Part shown: one piece after another, positions 35,202 to 43,584 of the stretch
Layout: each line of letters opens with the position of its first letter
Numbering within the stretch: the stretch's first letter is position 1
Source of the DNA: an uncultured Oscillospiraceae bacterium
GTDB lineage: Bacteria; Bacillota; Clostridia; Oscillospirales; Oscillospiraceae
Assembly: GCA_944386985.1 (NCBI GenBank)
Contig: CALXDD010000002.1
Coordinates: forward strand, 1 to 64,000
Length of the DNA stretch: 64,000 nucleotides
Reading direction: 5' to 3'
Translations under genes and position numbers: made by a program
Notes under the pieces: generated by a model
Seen by the model: the letters and a program-made list of their open reading frames with translations, nothing else
What the model was told of the DNA's origin: nothing
Database searches by the model: none

Positions 35202-36338
35202 ATGGCAGAGACAAATTTAATCCCCACCTACCAGTACCTGGGGACCCTTGCCGACTCGCTGTACCTGACGGCCCAGGTGGCCCGAAAGCCGGACAGCCCA
35301 GAGCTGCTGCTGGTGAACCGGGTACCCCACCGGCAGGAGACACGGGACTTCTTCTGTCAGCTGTACGCCAGCTTTTCCCGCCGACCGGAGCGGTCGGACT
35401 TTTTGGAACTGTACAGTATCAACCAGGATTTTTACGCAGTGTTCCGGTATAACGAGGGGCCGGACCTGGCCAGCTTGTATGCCGGCTGTCCCGGCGGGGC
35501 GGGTAAGCGTCTGCGGCTTCTCATCACTGCTCTCTTCCAGATCTGCAGCACGGTGGGAGATCTGCCGGATGCGGTGATCTGCAGCATGCTCCAGCCGGAA
35601 AACCTTCTGCTGGACGAGGATGAGAAAATCCGCCTGCTCTATCAGCTTCACCCGGAGTTCCTGTTTGAGAACGATACCTGCGACATCTGGGGCGAGGCGG
35701 CGGCGCTGATGGAATTTATGATGGAAAAGGAGCTGCGAAGTCCTTATCACAAATACCTGCGCAACATCCATCGGATGTGCGAGGCGGGGCTGTATGAAAG
35801 CCTGCCCGCCTTTATCAGTGACCTGGAGCGGGCGTCGGAGACCCTGGCGGAGACAGGGCCTGTCCAGTCTCTGAAGGCGTTTTTCTACCGGAACAAGGCC
35901 CGGCTGACCCAGCTCTCCTGGCTGGGCATGGTGACGCTGTTTGTCTGCCTTGTGGTCTATCTTATCACATCGCTGACCACCCGGCAGACGACGGATGTGG
36001 TGCCTATCTCTGATATCGGCGCCATCACCTATGTGGCGGCCCAGGACGAGGATGGCGACAGCATGCAGCTGACTGATCCGCAGCCCTCCGATACCGGCGA
36101 TCAGGTGGACTTTTCCAGCCTGCCGGATCAGACGGCGGAGCTCAGCTCAGAGGACTATATCGTACAGCCGGGAGACACGCTGGCATCCATCTGCACCAGC
36201 TACTACGGCTCTGCCGGGTATGCCGAACTGGTGGCCAGTTTCAACGGCCTCACAGTGGAGGAGGAACTGGATGCAGGCAGCATTATCCTGCTGCCGCTTC
36301 GGGATCAGCTGTCGCAGTACACGGAGAGTGGAACGTAA
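35202..36338 (+). CDS. Pseudokinase-like / TM / LysM envelope protein
   Basis: 378 residues. A cytoplasmic domain (1-235) contains LQPENLLLDEDEKIRLLY at about 130-147, which looks like kinase subdomains VIb-VII with HRD and DFG residues lost. It is followed by one TM helix (about 238-258), an acidic linker, and an outer LysM domain (about 317-365, DYIVQPGDTLASICTSYYG ... IILLP). This topology recalls EssB/YukC of type VII secretion, whose pseudokinase domain is membrane-tethered, though EssB has no LysM. It lies directly after the baseplate genes, so a wall-anchored dock for the CIS is inferred. Confidence 0.75.
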   Translation: MAETNLIPTYQYLGTLADSLYLTAQVARKPDSPELLLVNRVPHRQETRDFFCQLYASFSRRPERSDFLELYSINQDFYAVFRYNEGPDLASLYAGCPGGAGKRLRLLITALFQICSTVGDLPDAVICSMLQPENLLLDEDEKIRLLYQLHPEFLFENDTCDIWGEAAALMEFMMEKELRSPYHKYLRNIHRMCEAGLYESLPAFISDLERASETLAETGPVQSLKAFFYRNKARLTQLSWLGMVTLFVCLVVYLITSLTTRQTTDVVPISDIGAITYVAAQDEDGDSMQLTDPQPSDTGDQVDFSSLPDQTAELSSEDYIVQPGDTLASICTSYYGSAGYAELVASFNGLTVEEELDAGSIILLPLRDQLSQYTESGT

Positions 36339-36392
36339 CCCGTAATAGGAGCGGGAAAAAGAGAAGCCGGCTGGGGCAGGAGGAGAATTTGT

Positions 36393-39092
36393 ATGAAGTG
36401 GATCAGAATAAGCGGGATCGTGCTCCTGAGCATCCTGGCCAGCGTGTTGTTTGCCTTTTTCAGCCAGCAGGTGGATGTGGATCAGAATGCGGTGTGGACC
36501 ATGGATCCCAGCGGAAGTTTGTACATACTGTCAGAGGATGGAGGACTGAGCAAGGTGTCCTCCCAGGGAAAGCTGCTGTGGGATGTGCAGCTTCCCATAG
36601 AAAATGAGGACGGCAACAGCCTGCGCTATCAGAGCGTCCTCTCCGACAGCAGCGGCAGTCTCTATCTTGCTGTACAGGAGTATGAGCGGCAGGTGGATGC
36701 GGCGGGGGCGGTACAGGACATCATCCTCTCCGAGGAGGTCCAGACCTGGAGCGGCGACGGTGTGCAGCAGGACAGCGTTCTACAGGTGGACAAGACTACC
36801 CTTTCTCAGTACAGCACAGCGCCCTATATCAAAAAGCTGCAGATGCAGGGTGAGGCGCTGCTGGTTTTGTGCTGCGATCAGGGCCGGTTCGATGTGATCG
36901 AAGCGCAGCCCTACAGCACGGAGGCACCGGCGGTGATTGCCAGTTACATGCTGGAGGACGAGTCGGAGGAAGTGGAGGACTGCGCCGCCCTGTCTGACGG
37001 GACGCTGGTGTACAGCACCAAAGGCGGCGGACTCTATGCGATTTCTCCAGACGGAGCCAATCAGGATCTGGGACAGCTGGTGGGACGGAAAAGTATGGTC
37101 GGTCAGTTGTCGGCAGACGAGACGGACCTGATCTATTTCATGAACCGCAGCAGCGGCGTCCTCTATGAGCTGAATTTGAACGCCTATACAGTGGAACGCC
37201 TTTACAGCCCTGACACAGTGGTGGATCAGTCTTCCGGCTTGACCTTCGGCCAGCTGCAGGGTGCTCAGGCTGTGGGCTATGGCACGTTCTGCGGAACCGC
37301 CACAGACGCCTCCGACCCGCTCTGGGTGCGCTTTGGCGGGGATACGGCAGTTGTGATCTCCTCAGTTCACAAGGGCTGGAACGGGGCAGAGGTGGGAAAG
37401 TCCGCGCTGGTCTTCGCTGCCACGGCTCTTCTTCTGTGGCTTGTCACCTGGGCGCTGGGACTGCTGATCCGCCGCTCTCTGCTGACGGGCCGGATCGTTC
37501 TGCGCTTCCTGCCGGCGGCGGTGCTGGTGGCGGCGGTGCTGGTGGGCGGCGCCATGCGATTGTATGGAGCCCAGTGGGATGAGAACCGGCGGGACAGCCT
37601 GCGGGCGGCGGCCAAAGTGGCGGTCGCCGGTGCGGATGTCTCCGTGCTGGATCTGACCAATCTGAAAAGTTACAGCTCCGCCCAGCGGGCGGAGCTGGCG
37701 GAATGGCTGGATGCCGCCGCGGAGGATGCTGCTGAGGTCTCCGGGGAGAAGAGTGTAGGCCTGCTTCTCTATGTGATGGAGGACGAGGCCTGCTACGGCG
37801 TTGCCGCCACCCGGGACCGGGACGCCTTTTTCTCCGCCAGTTATCTGGCGCCCCTCCAGCTGGAGCTGCCGGAGGAGACGGTAACCGCCATCCTCGACTG
37901 TACGGCAGAGGGCGGCAGCGTGGCGTTCTGCCGGAGCGGTATGGACTACATCAGCTACTTCGAGCCTGTGGTCAGCGCAGGCGGGGAGACCTTGGGGCTT
38001 ATGGAGGCCCGGATAGAGCGTCAGTCCTCTGCGGAAGCCCTGGAGCGGGGGCCGGTGTTTTATGCCTGTGTTGCCGCAGCCGCCGCAGTGGCGGTTCTGG
38101 TACTGTGGCTGCTGGTGGTACTGATCGGGGCGTTCCGTCCGCTGAAGGAACTCAGCCGTTGTATTAAGGAGATCAGCGCCGGAAACTGGAGCGTCCAGGC
38201 CAGGATCACCTCCCGGGACGAACTGGCGGACATTGGGATGAATTTCAACCAGATGACGGAGAAGCTCAACCAGTATATCTCCAACATGGTGCTCCTCAAC
38301 AATGAGTACATTAAGTTTACACCCCGGGAGCTGTTCCAGCTGCTGGGCAAGACCAAGGTGACGGATATCAAGCTCCGGGACAAGAGCGTGCGGGATATGA
38401 GCCTTCTCTACGTCACCTTCAGCGTAGGCGGAGAGAAGCTGGACAGCGAGGCCTACTTCAACCTGATGAATGAAAACTTCAGCAGGATCTTCGATGTGGT
38501 GGACATGAATCATGGCATCATCGAGCGCTTCGACGGTTCGGGGATGCTGGCCCTGTTCCCCTGGCAGGTGCGTGATGCGTTGAACACCGCCATCTCCCTC
38601 AAAGAGATCATGGCTCGGGAGAACCGGGCGGTGGAGCTGAAGATGCTTATTTCCGCCGACGAGACTTTGGTGGGGGTGGCAGGCAACCAGAAGCGCCAGA
38701 CCATCACCGCCATCTCCGACACCATTATGGACATCTATGCGCTGGACAGCCTTATGGACGAGATCGGTACCCGCTGCATTATCACCCGCCAGGCGGTTGC
38801 ATTGCTCTCCGACAGCTTCTATTTCAACTGCCGGGAGATCGGCGCGGGGGATTCCGGCCGGGAGAGCCTGTACGAATTTTTGGACGGCATGGATACCTAT
38901 GAGAAGAAGCTGCACCTGGTGACAAAGGAGACCTTTGAGCAGGGAGTCCATGACTATCAGCAGGGCCGGTACTTTACCGCCCGCAAGCACTTTGCCAGCG
39001 TTCTACAGGTCAATGAGCGGGACGCTGTGGCGATGCGCTACCTGATGCTCTGTGATCTCCATGCCAAGAAGGAGGCAGTGTTGTCCCAGTAA
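36393..39092 (+). CDS. Envelope sensor: propeller-like / HAMP / degenerate class III cyclase
   Basis: 899 residues. TM1 (5-23); extracytoplasmic repeat region resembling a beta-propeller (about 30-325, with PSGSLYILSEDGG and DSSGSLYLAV repeats); TMs at about 337-359 and 368-388; external domain (390-550); TM (555-580); HAMP (580-632); class III adenylate/guanylate cyclase homology domain (about 660-810); helical TPR-like tail. Both metal-binding aspartates are replaced: canonical FSDIRGF reads YVTFSVG (Thr675) and canonical GDG reads GSG (Ser716). It is therefore probably a signalling scaffold or ligand-binding domain and not an active cyclase. Confidence 0.8.
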   Translation: MKWIRISGIVLLSILASVLFAFFSQQVDVDQNAVWTMDPSGSLYILSEDGGLSKVSSQGKLLWDVQLPIENEDGNSLRYQSVLSDSSGSLYLAVQEYERQVDAAGAVQDIILSEEVQTWSGDGVQQDSVLQVDKTTLSQYSTAPYIKKLQMQGEALLVLCCDQGRFDVIEAQPYSTEAPAVIASYMLEDESEEVEDCAALSDGTLVYSTKGGGLYAISPDGANQDLGQLVGRKSMVGQLSADETDLIYFMNRSSGVLYELNLNAYTVERLYSPDTVVDQSSGLTFGQLQGAQAVGYGTFCGTATDASDPLWVRFGGDTAVVISSVHKGWNGAEVGKSALVFAATALLLWLVTWALGLLIRRSLLTGRIVLRFLPAAVLVAAVLVGGAMRLYGAQWDENRRDSLRAAAKVAVAGADVSVLDLTNLKSYSSAQRAELAEWLDAAAEDAAEVSGEKSVGLLLYVMEDEACYGVAATRDRDAFFSASYLAPLQLELPEETVTAILDCTAEGGSVAFCRSGMDYISYFEPVVSAGGETLGLMEARIERQSSAEALERGPVFYACVAAAAAVAVLVLWLLVVLIGAFRPLKELSRCIKEISAGNWSVQARITSRDELADIGMNFNQMTEKLNQYISNMVLLNNEYIKFTPRELFQLLGKTKVTDIKLRDKSVRDMSLLYVTFSVGGEKLDSEAYFNLMNENFSRIFDVVDMNHGIIERFDGSGMLALFPWQVRDALNTAISLKEIMARENRAVELKMLISADETLVGVAGNQKRQTITAISDTIMDIYALDSLMDEIGTRCIITRQAVALLSDSFYFNCREIGAGDSGRESLYEFLDGMDTYEKKLHLVTKETFEQGVHDYQQGRYFTARKHFASVLQVNERDAVAMRYLMLCDLHAKKEAVLSQ

Positions 39093-39128
39093 GCGCAGTT
39101 TTTCCCAACAACCTGAGAGGTGACAGCG

Positions 39129-40541
39129 ATGAATTTCAACATATTGGGCCAGATCTCCAAGATCGTCAGCCGCCAGATCACCAATATTACCAAGAATATC
39201 ACCCGGGTAGTCAAAATGGCGGCAAAGCCCTTTGTCTACCTGAATGTCTATGTCCGGGCCCAGGTGAAGTCCATGACACGACGGCCCTCCAGCAAGGCCG
39301 ACTATGTGCGCTTTGGAGAGGTCTATCTCTCCAAGCGGTTTCTGGGCCTCAGCGTCATCGGGATTGTGCTGGTGGTGACGGTGTTCTCCACGGTCATCTA
39401 TCCCTGGCTGGAGGGGCGGCTGTGGACACCCACCATTCTGCTCAACAGCCAGAAAATGGCGGGGTATACAGGTCCGGCCCGGATTAAGAACGACATGGGC
39501 ACTGTGATCTATGTGGGAGATGTGGCCTCCGGTAAGCTTACCGGAACAGCCACCCAGTATGACACGGAGGGAGAACTGGTCTATACCGGGGAGTTTTTAG
39601 ATGCCGCCTACAGCGGTTACGGCTCCTACTATGTGGATGGAGTCCTCCGCTACGAGGGAGATTTTACAGAGAACCTCTACAATGGGGAGGGCCGCCTCTA
39701 CGACGAAACCGGCGCCCTCATCTATCAGGGCAGCTTCTCTCAGGGCCTCCGCAGCGGCAAGGGAATGTCCTATCGCCCCGACACCCACACCCTCCGCTAT
39801 TACGGGGATTTTGCCAATGATGTCTGGGAGGGAAGCGGTGTGGTCTACGAGGAGGACGGCACCACCGTCCGCTACCGGGGCGACTTTGTGGCCGGTCTCT
39901 ATGAGGGGGAGGGCAGCCTGTATGCGGATGGCGTACTGGTTTACAGCGGCCAGTTTGCCAAAGGCCTTTATGAGGGCACCGGTACCCTCTACGACGAAAA
40001 CGGCAATGTGACCTACCAGGGGGAGTTCTTCCAGGGCAGCCGTCAGGGGGCCGGAACGGCCTATGACGCCATCGGCTCCGCCCTCTTTACCGGAGAATTT
40101 CTGGACAACAATGTCAATTACATGGGCTACTTGGGTGCTGCCCCGGCGGATATCGCCGCGGCTTTCGGAAGTCCCGGCTATACAGCGGTGGAGGGGGACT
40201 ACCAGATCCTGACCTACCTCAATCTGGGGGCCTCCTTCCTCTGCGTGGACGACGGCACCGGCCTTTACACCTGCCAGCGAGTTCTGGTGGACGTGGATGA
40301 AAAGTTTTTGGATATTACAAAGGACACCACAGAGGAGGAGCTGGGGGCCCTTCTGGGAGAGCGCTTCTCCACATTGACGATAGATTTGACGGCGGAGCGC
40401 GCCGCGGCGGCAAAGCAGCTGTCCATCGAACTGCCAAGCAGCGGCCGGGCGGATAAGTACCTTATGAGTACCTATTACATTAAACTCTATTACGACGCGG
40501 CGGGCACAAAGATCGCCGCGGTGGAGTGCGGCAGCTACTGA
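39129..40541 (+). CDS. TM-anchored MORN-repeat protein
   Basis: 470 residues from the ATG at 39129 (GAGAGG 9 nt upstream; an in-frame GTG at 39120 is rejected). The N-terminal ~70 residues are cytoplasmic and basic, with one TM at about 72-95 (SVIGIVLVVTVFSTVIY). At least seven MORN-type repeats follow (YEGDFTENLYNGEGRLYDE, YQGSFSQGLRSGKGMSY, YSGQFAKGLYEGTGTLYDE and others; about 130-335), then a C-terminal domain. MORN sheets bind lipids or proteins; here they would lie outside the membrane. Role in the CIS inferred from position. Confidence 0.82.
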   Translation: MNFNILGQISKIVSRQITNITKNITRVVKMAAKPFVYLNVYVRAQVKSMTRRPSSKADYVRFGEVYLSKRFLGLSVIGIVLVVTVFSTVIYPWLEGRLWTPTILLNSQKMAGYTGPARIKNDMGTVIYVGDVASGKLTGTATQYDTEGELVYTGEFLDAAYSGYGSYYVDGVLRYEGDFTENLYNGEGRLYDETGALIYQGSFSQGLRSGKGMSYRPDTHTLRYYGDFANDVWEGSGVVYEEDGTTVRYRGDFVAGLYEGEGSLYADGVLVYSGQFAKGLYEGTGTLYDENGNVTYQGEFFQGSRQGAGTAYDAIGSALFTGEFLDNNVNYMGYLGAAPADIAAAFGSPGYTAVEGDYQILTYLNLGASFLCVDDGTGLYTCQRVLVDVDEKFLDITKDTTEEELGALLGERFSTLTIDLTAERAAAAKQLSIELPSSGRADKYLMSTYYIKLYYDAAGTKIAAVECGSY

Positions 40542-40558
40542 GAGGAGGGGAGCAACAG

Positions 40559-41809
40559 ATGAAGCGGATGGGACAAAAATGGCTTTTGATGCTGATGAGC
40601 CTGCTGATGGCGTGCTCCCTTCTGGCCTGGCCAGTTCTGGCAGCTGTGGGAGACGGAACCGGAACTTCCGCCGGAGAGGGGACCTCTGCCGCCGGTGAGG
40701 AGAGCACGGAGAACTCCGGCGAGACACAGCAGCCGGATGGAGAAATTGAGGGAGAGGCAGGTACAGAAGAAGAGAGCGTCGAAGAAGAACCGGCAGAGGA
40801 GCCGGAGCCCACTTTGGAGCAGCTGCGGGACGAACTGCTGGCCATTATGGGCAGCGGCGAGGAGGCGGAGAGCATTCGCGCCAATATCGACCGTCTCATC
40901 GCCCTGGGGGACCCCAGCGGCACCCTGCGTACCTATCTGGAAGGGATGATCCGCCTCCAGCAGCTCCGGTATGAAGAAGAGCAGCTCCAAGCCACCTTGG
41001 AGCAGTTGGAGACCTCCGACAGTACCATCGGAGCCATCGGGGAGGCGGTAACCGCCCTGGAGAACCCCGACGAGGTGCTGGCGAGGATCGAGAAGGAGAT
41101 CAGCGATCAGGCGGCCCGGCTGCTGGAAAGCGCCGGGTATGATGGCACTGGAGATCTGGCCCTCCTTGCCGGACAGGTTCTTGCTTATCTGGACGCCGGA
41201 AGCGCCGGTGTTGACAGCGCCGATATGGCGGCCATTCTGCTCTTCCAGGGACTTTTGGACAGCGGCGTTCTCACCGACGTCGGGATCGTGACCGCCACTG
41301 ACGCCATCACGGCCCATTTCAGCAGTATCGCTGGGCGTTACCAGGGCCTCTCCTCCACCACAAGGCAGAAGCTGGAGGCCGCCTCTCAGGATATCGCGGG
41401 CCGGGCCAATAATGCCGGGGCGCTGAATCCGGGAACCCTGATAGTGGCGGGGAGCACCCTGAGCCTGACGAATCCTGTGTTTACTTACAGCGGTACCGCC
41501 ATGGTGTCTCTGAAGGATGCCGCCGCTTTCCTCGGTGGGAAGGTGGTGGAGATGGCGGACAATGCCACGGTGGTGATCCAGGCTCCCGGCGCGGTGCTGG
41601 AGATGACCAAGGGCTCCAGCGACGCCTATTTCAACGATAAACTTTTGAAAATGGAGCAGCCAGTTCTCAGCTTTGACAAAGTCTGCTATTTGCCGCTGGC
41701 GACCATGCTGCGGTGCTGCGGCATGGAGCAGATGGCAGTGGGGAACTACACGCTGCTCTACCCGGCGCCGCAGCCGGCGGTCCAGACAACAGCGGAACAG
41801 GAGGGGTGA
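40559..41809 (+). CDS. Secreted protein with copper-amine-oxidase-N-like domain
   Basis: 416 residues from the ATG at 40559 (GAGGAGGGG upstream). Signal peptide 1-28 (LLMLMSLLMACSLLAWPVLA), very acidic Glu/Ser/Thr-rich linker (about 30-85), helical middle region (about 90-290), and a C-terminal Cu_amine_oxidN1-type domain (about 295-405: SLKDAAAFLGGKVVEM ... VCYLPLATMLRCCGME). Such domains in Firmicutes are usually cell-surface, possibly wall-binding, modules unrelated to amine oxidation. It is the last gene of the envelope block in the CIS locus. Confidence 0.8.
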   Translation: MKRMGQKWLLMLMSLLMACSLLAWPVLAAVGDGTGTSAGEGTSAAGEESTENSGETQQPDGEIEGEAGTEEESVEEEPAEEPEPTLEQLRDELLAIMGSGEEAESIRANIDRLIALGDPSGTLRTYLEGMIRLQQLRYEEEQLQATLEQLETSDSTIGAIGEAVTALENPDEVLARIEKEISDQAARLLESAGYDGTGDLALLAGQVLAYLDAGSAGVDSADMAAILLFQGLLDSGVLTDVGIVTATDAITAHFSSIAGRYQGLSSTTRQKLEAASQDIAGRANNAGALNPGTLIVAGSTLSLTNPVFTYSGTAMVSLKDAAAFLGGKVVEMADNATVVIQAPGAVLEMTKGSSDAYFNDKLLKMEQPVLSFDKVCYLPLATMLRCCGMEQMAVGNYTLLYPAPQPAVQTTAEQEG

Positions 41810-41810
41810 G

Positions 41811-42398
41811 ATGGCAAAGTATTCTGTGATTTCTGATGTGAGCCGGACCATCGTGGACCTTCTCCAGGCAGAGTTGGTGCCGGAGCCGGTGGCTCAGGCA
41901 GAGCAGATCGGGGTCTGCGACCCCCATGACCGGGGCAATTTTGTGGTGGGCGTCCACATCTACGATATTTCTGAGTCCGGGGAGGCCCGGGCCACCAACC
42001 CGGTACTCCAGCCTGACGGCTCCCTGCGAAAGCCGCCGGTGGCGCTGAATCTCTCTATGATGATTTCCGTGGCCAGCAAGGCGGAGAAGGAAACCCGGGC
42101 CATCGACGAACAGATGATCATGGGCCGGGTGATCCAGGTGCTGGAGGACAACCGGCGGCTACCGGAGAAGTATATGCCTCCGGCCCTACGCGCCTCTGGG
42201 GAGACCATTCTGGTGAGCAATGTACCCATGGAGCTGGAGGAGAAGACCAAGATCTGGACCATGTTTTCTGAGTCCTATAAGCTCAGTGTGTTTTATAAGG
42301 TAGGTCCGGTACAGCTGGAGTCCGCCGTGGTCACCTGGCCTGCGTCCCGTGTTCGGGAGATCCAGCTGGGTACGGAACAGAAGGAGAGGGGACGATGA
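41811..42398 (+). CDS. DUF4255 tail-terminator (cap) protein, Afp16/Pvc16-like
   Basis: 195 residues. The N-terminal VISDVSRTIVDLLQAELVPEP and the DPHDRGNFVVGVHIYDI and LNLSMMISV segments identify the DUF4255 domain, which caps the distal end of tube and sheath in CIS. The start at 41811 is directly after the previous stop (AGGAGGGG at about 41799). It overlaps the next gene by 4 nt (ATGA). Confidence 0.9.
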   Translation: MAKYSVISDVSRTIVDLLQAELVPEPVAQAEQIGVCDPHDRGNFVVGVHIYDISESGEARATNPVLQPDGSLRKPPVALNLSMMISVASKAEKETRAIDEQMIMGRVIQVLEDNRRLPEKYMPPALRASGETILVSNVPMELEEKTKIWTMFSESYKLSVFYKVGPVQLESAVVTWPASRVREIQLGTEQKERGR

Positions 42399-43138
42399 GG
42401 ACCATCAGCCGTATTTCCGCCGCCTTCCAGGTGTTGGACAGCTACAGCAAGGGGCCGGTGCTGGGCGCCTCCGTCCTGGTGGACGGCAGGCGGGTCCGGT
42501 ATGTGGCCAAGGGGGACGGGACCTATGTGTTTACCGATCTGCCCCCTGTGCCCCACGTCTATGAGATCAGTGCCCACGGCTACTGCACCATGCGCATCAC
42601 CCTGCCGGCGGCACCCCTCCACTTTCCGGAGGTGGTGCTGCTGCAGCACGCCCCCGGCGGCGCATTTTTGGGAAAGATCGCCTATTTCCGCCTCCGCTTT
42701 TCAGAGGGGGAGCGGCCCATGGGAGATGCCTGTATCCGGGCTGTCCTGCGGACCAATGTAGGGAGCCTCCGGCTGGTGGCACCGGCTGGGGCGGGGGAGC
42801 GCACCTTATCCCTCGCCGGAGGCTACGCACTGGGTATGCTCTATCAAAAATGCTGTCCCCAGAGCGCCCCGGAGGAGACGGTGCTCCTCACCGGCTATGA
42901 CAAGGCCGCTGGACAGTATGAACTTCAGGACCCCCTGACAGCGGACCTTCCTCAGGGAACGCTGCTGCGTCCGGTGTGGGATCTGATCACGGACCGGGAC
43001 GGTGTGGCTATCCTCCCGGCCATTGGTCTGTTTTTACAGCGGGAGGAAGTGGAGTTTACTTTCAGCTGGAAAGGGAAGGAACAGCAGCTGATGACGGCGC
43101 CGCCTTCTCCCAGCCTTAGCGCCGCTGTCACATTTTAG
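42395..43138 (+). CDS. Beta-sandwich protein, CIS-linked, unknown
   Basis: 247 residues starting at the ATGA overlap with the DUF4255 gene. The first ~85 residues look like a carboxypeptidase-regulatory-type beta-sandwich (VLGASVLVDGRRV, GDGTYVFTDLPP). The rest is also beta-rich, with two Cys in YQKCCPQ. No catalytic motif. Tight coupling to the cap gene suggests a cap-associated or accessory structural role. Confidence 0.7.
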   Translation: MRTISRISAAFQVLDSYSKGPVLGASVLVDGRRVRYVAKGDGTYVFTDLPPVPHVYEISAHGYCTMRITLPAAPLHFPEVVLLQHAPGGAFLGKIAYFRLRFSEGERPMGDACIRAVLRTNVGSLRLVAPAGAGERTLSLAGGYALGMLYQKCCPQSAPEETVLLTGYDKAAGQYELQDPLTADLPQGTLLRPVWDLITDRDGVAILPAIGLFLQREEVEFTFSWKGKEQQLMTAPPSPSLSAAVTF

Positions 43139-43149
43139 GAGAATGGACT

Positions 43150-43539
43150 ATGGGAAATCAAGTTTGTATGGGGGCTATGTGCCAGTGTACTTTCGGCGCT
43201 GCTCCCTCCAGTTTGGTGGTGACCCCTGAGAACAAGACGCTGACCTCTAACATGCCGGCGGCCACCATCATGGACAATGTACCGATGAAAAATATCATGC
43301 CCTTCGGCATGTGTTCCTCTATGGCGAACCCCACTGTGGCCTCGGCCACCGCTGCGGCCATGGGGGTGCTGACCCCCATGCCCTGTGTGCCGGTGATCCC
43401 CGCCCCCTGGGCGCCTGGGTGCCCCACGGTGCTCATTGCCAACAAGCCGGCGCTGAACGACAGCTCCAAGCTGACCTGCGCCTACGGCGGAGTTATCAGC
43501 ATCAACAATCCCGGCCAGATGAAGCACCAGATCCCGTAA
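43150..43539 (+). CDS. PAAR-like spike-tip protein (DUF4280-type)
   Basis: 129 residues. Cys-rich PAAR-like fold: GNQVCMGAMCQCTFGAAPSSLVV, PMKNIMPFGMCSSMANPTVASATAAA, and a Gly/Pro-rich C terminus with LTCAYGGVISINNPG. DUF4280 proteins replace classic PAAR proteins at spike tips. It would sharpen the gp5-like spike encoded at 25961 and may carry cargo. Confidence 0.9.
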   Translation: MGNQVCMGAMCQCTFGAAPSSLVVTPENKTLTSNMPAATIMDNVPMKNIMPFGMCSSMANPTVASATAAAMGVLTPMPCVPVIPAPWAPGCPTVLIANKPALNDSSKLTCAYGGVISINNPGQMKHQIP

Positions 43540-43584
43540 GACCCGAGCCTTGCCTATACCGCCATGCAGAAGGGAGGATTTGCC

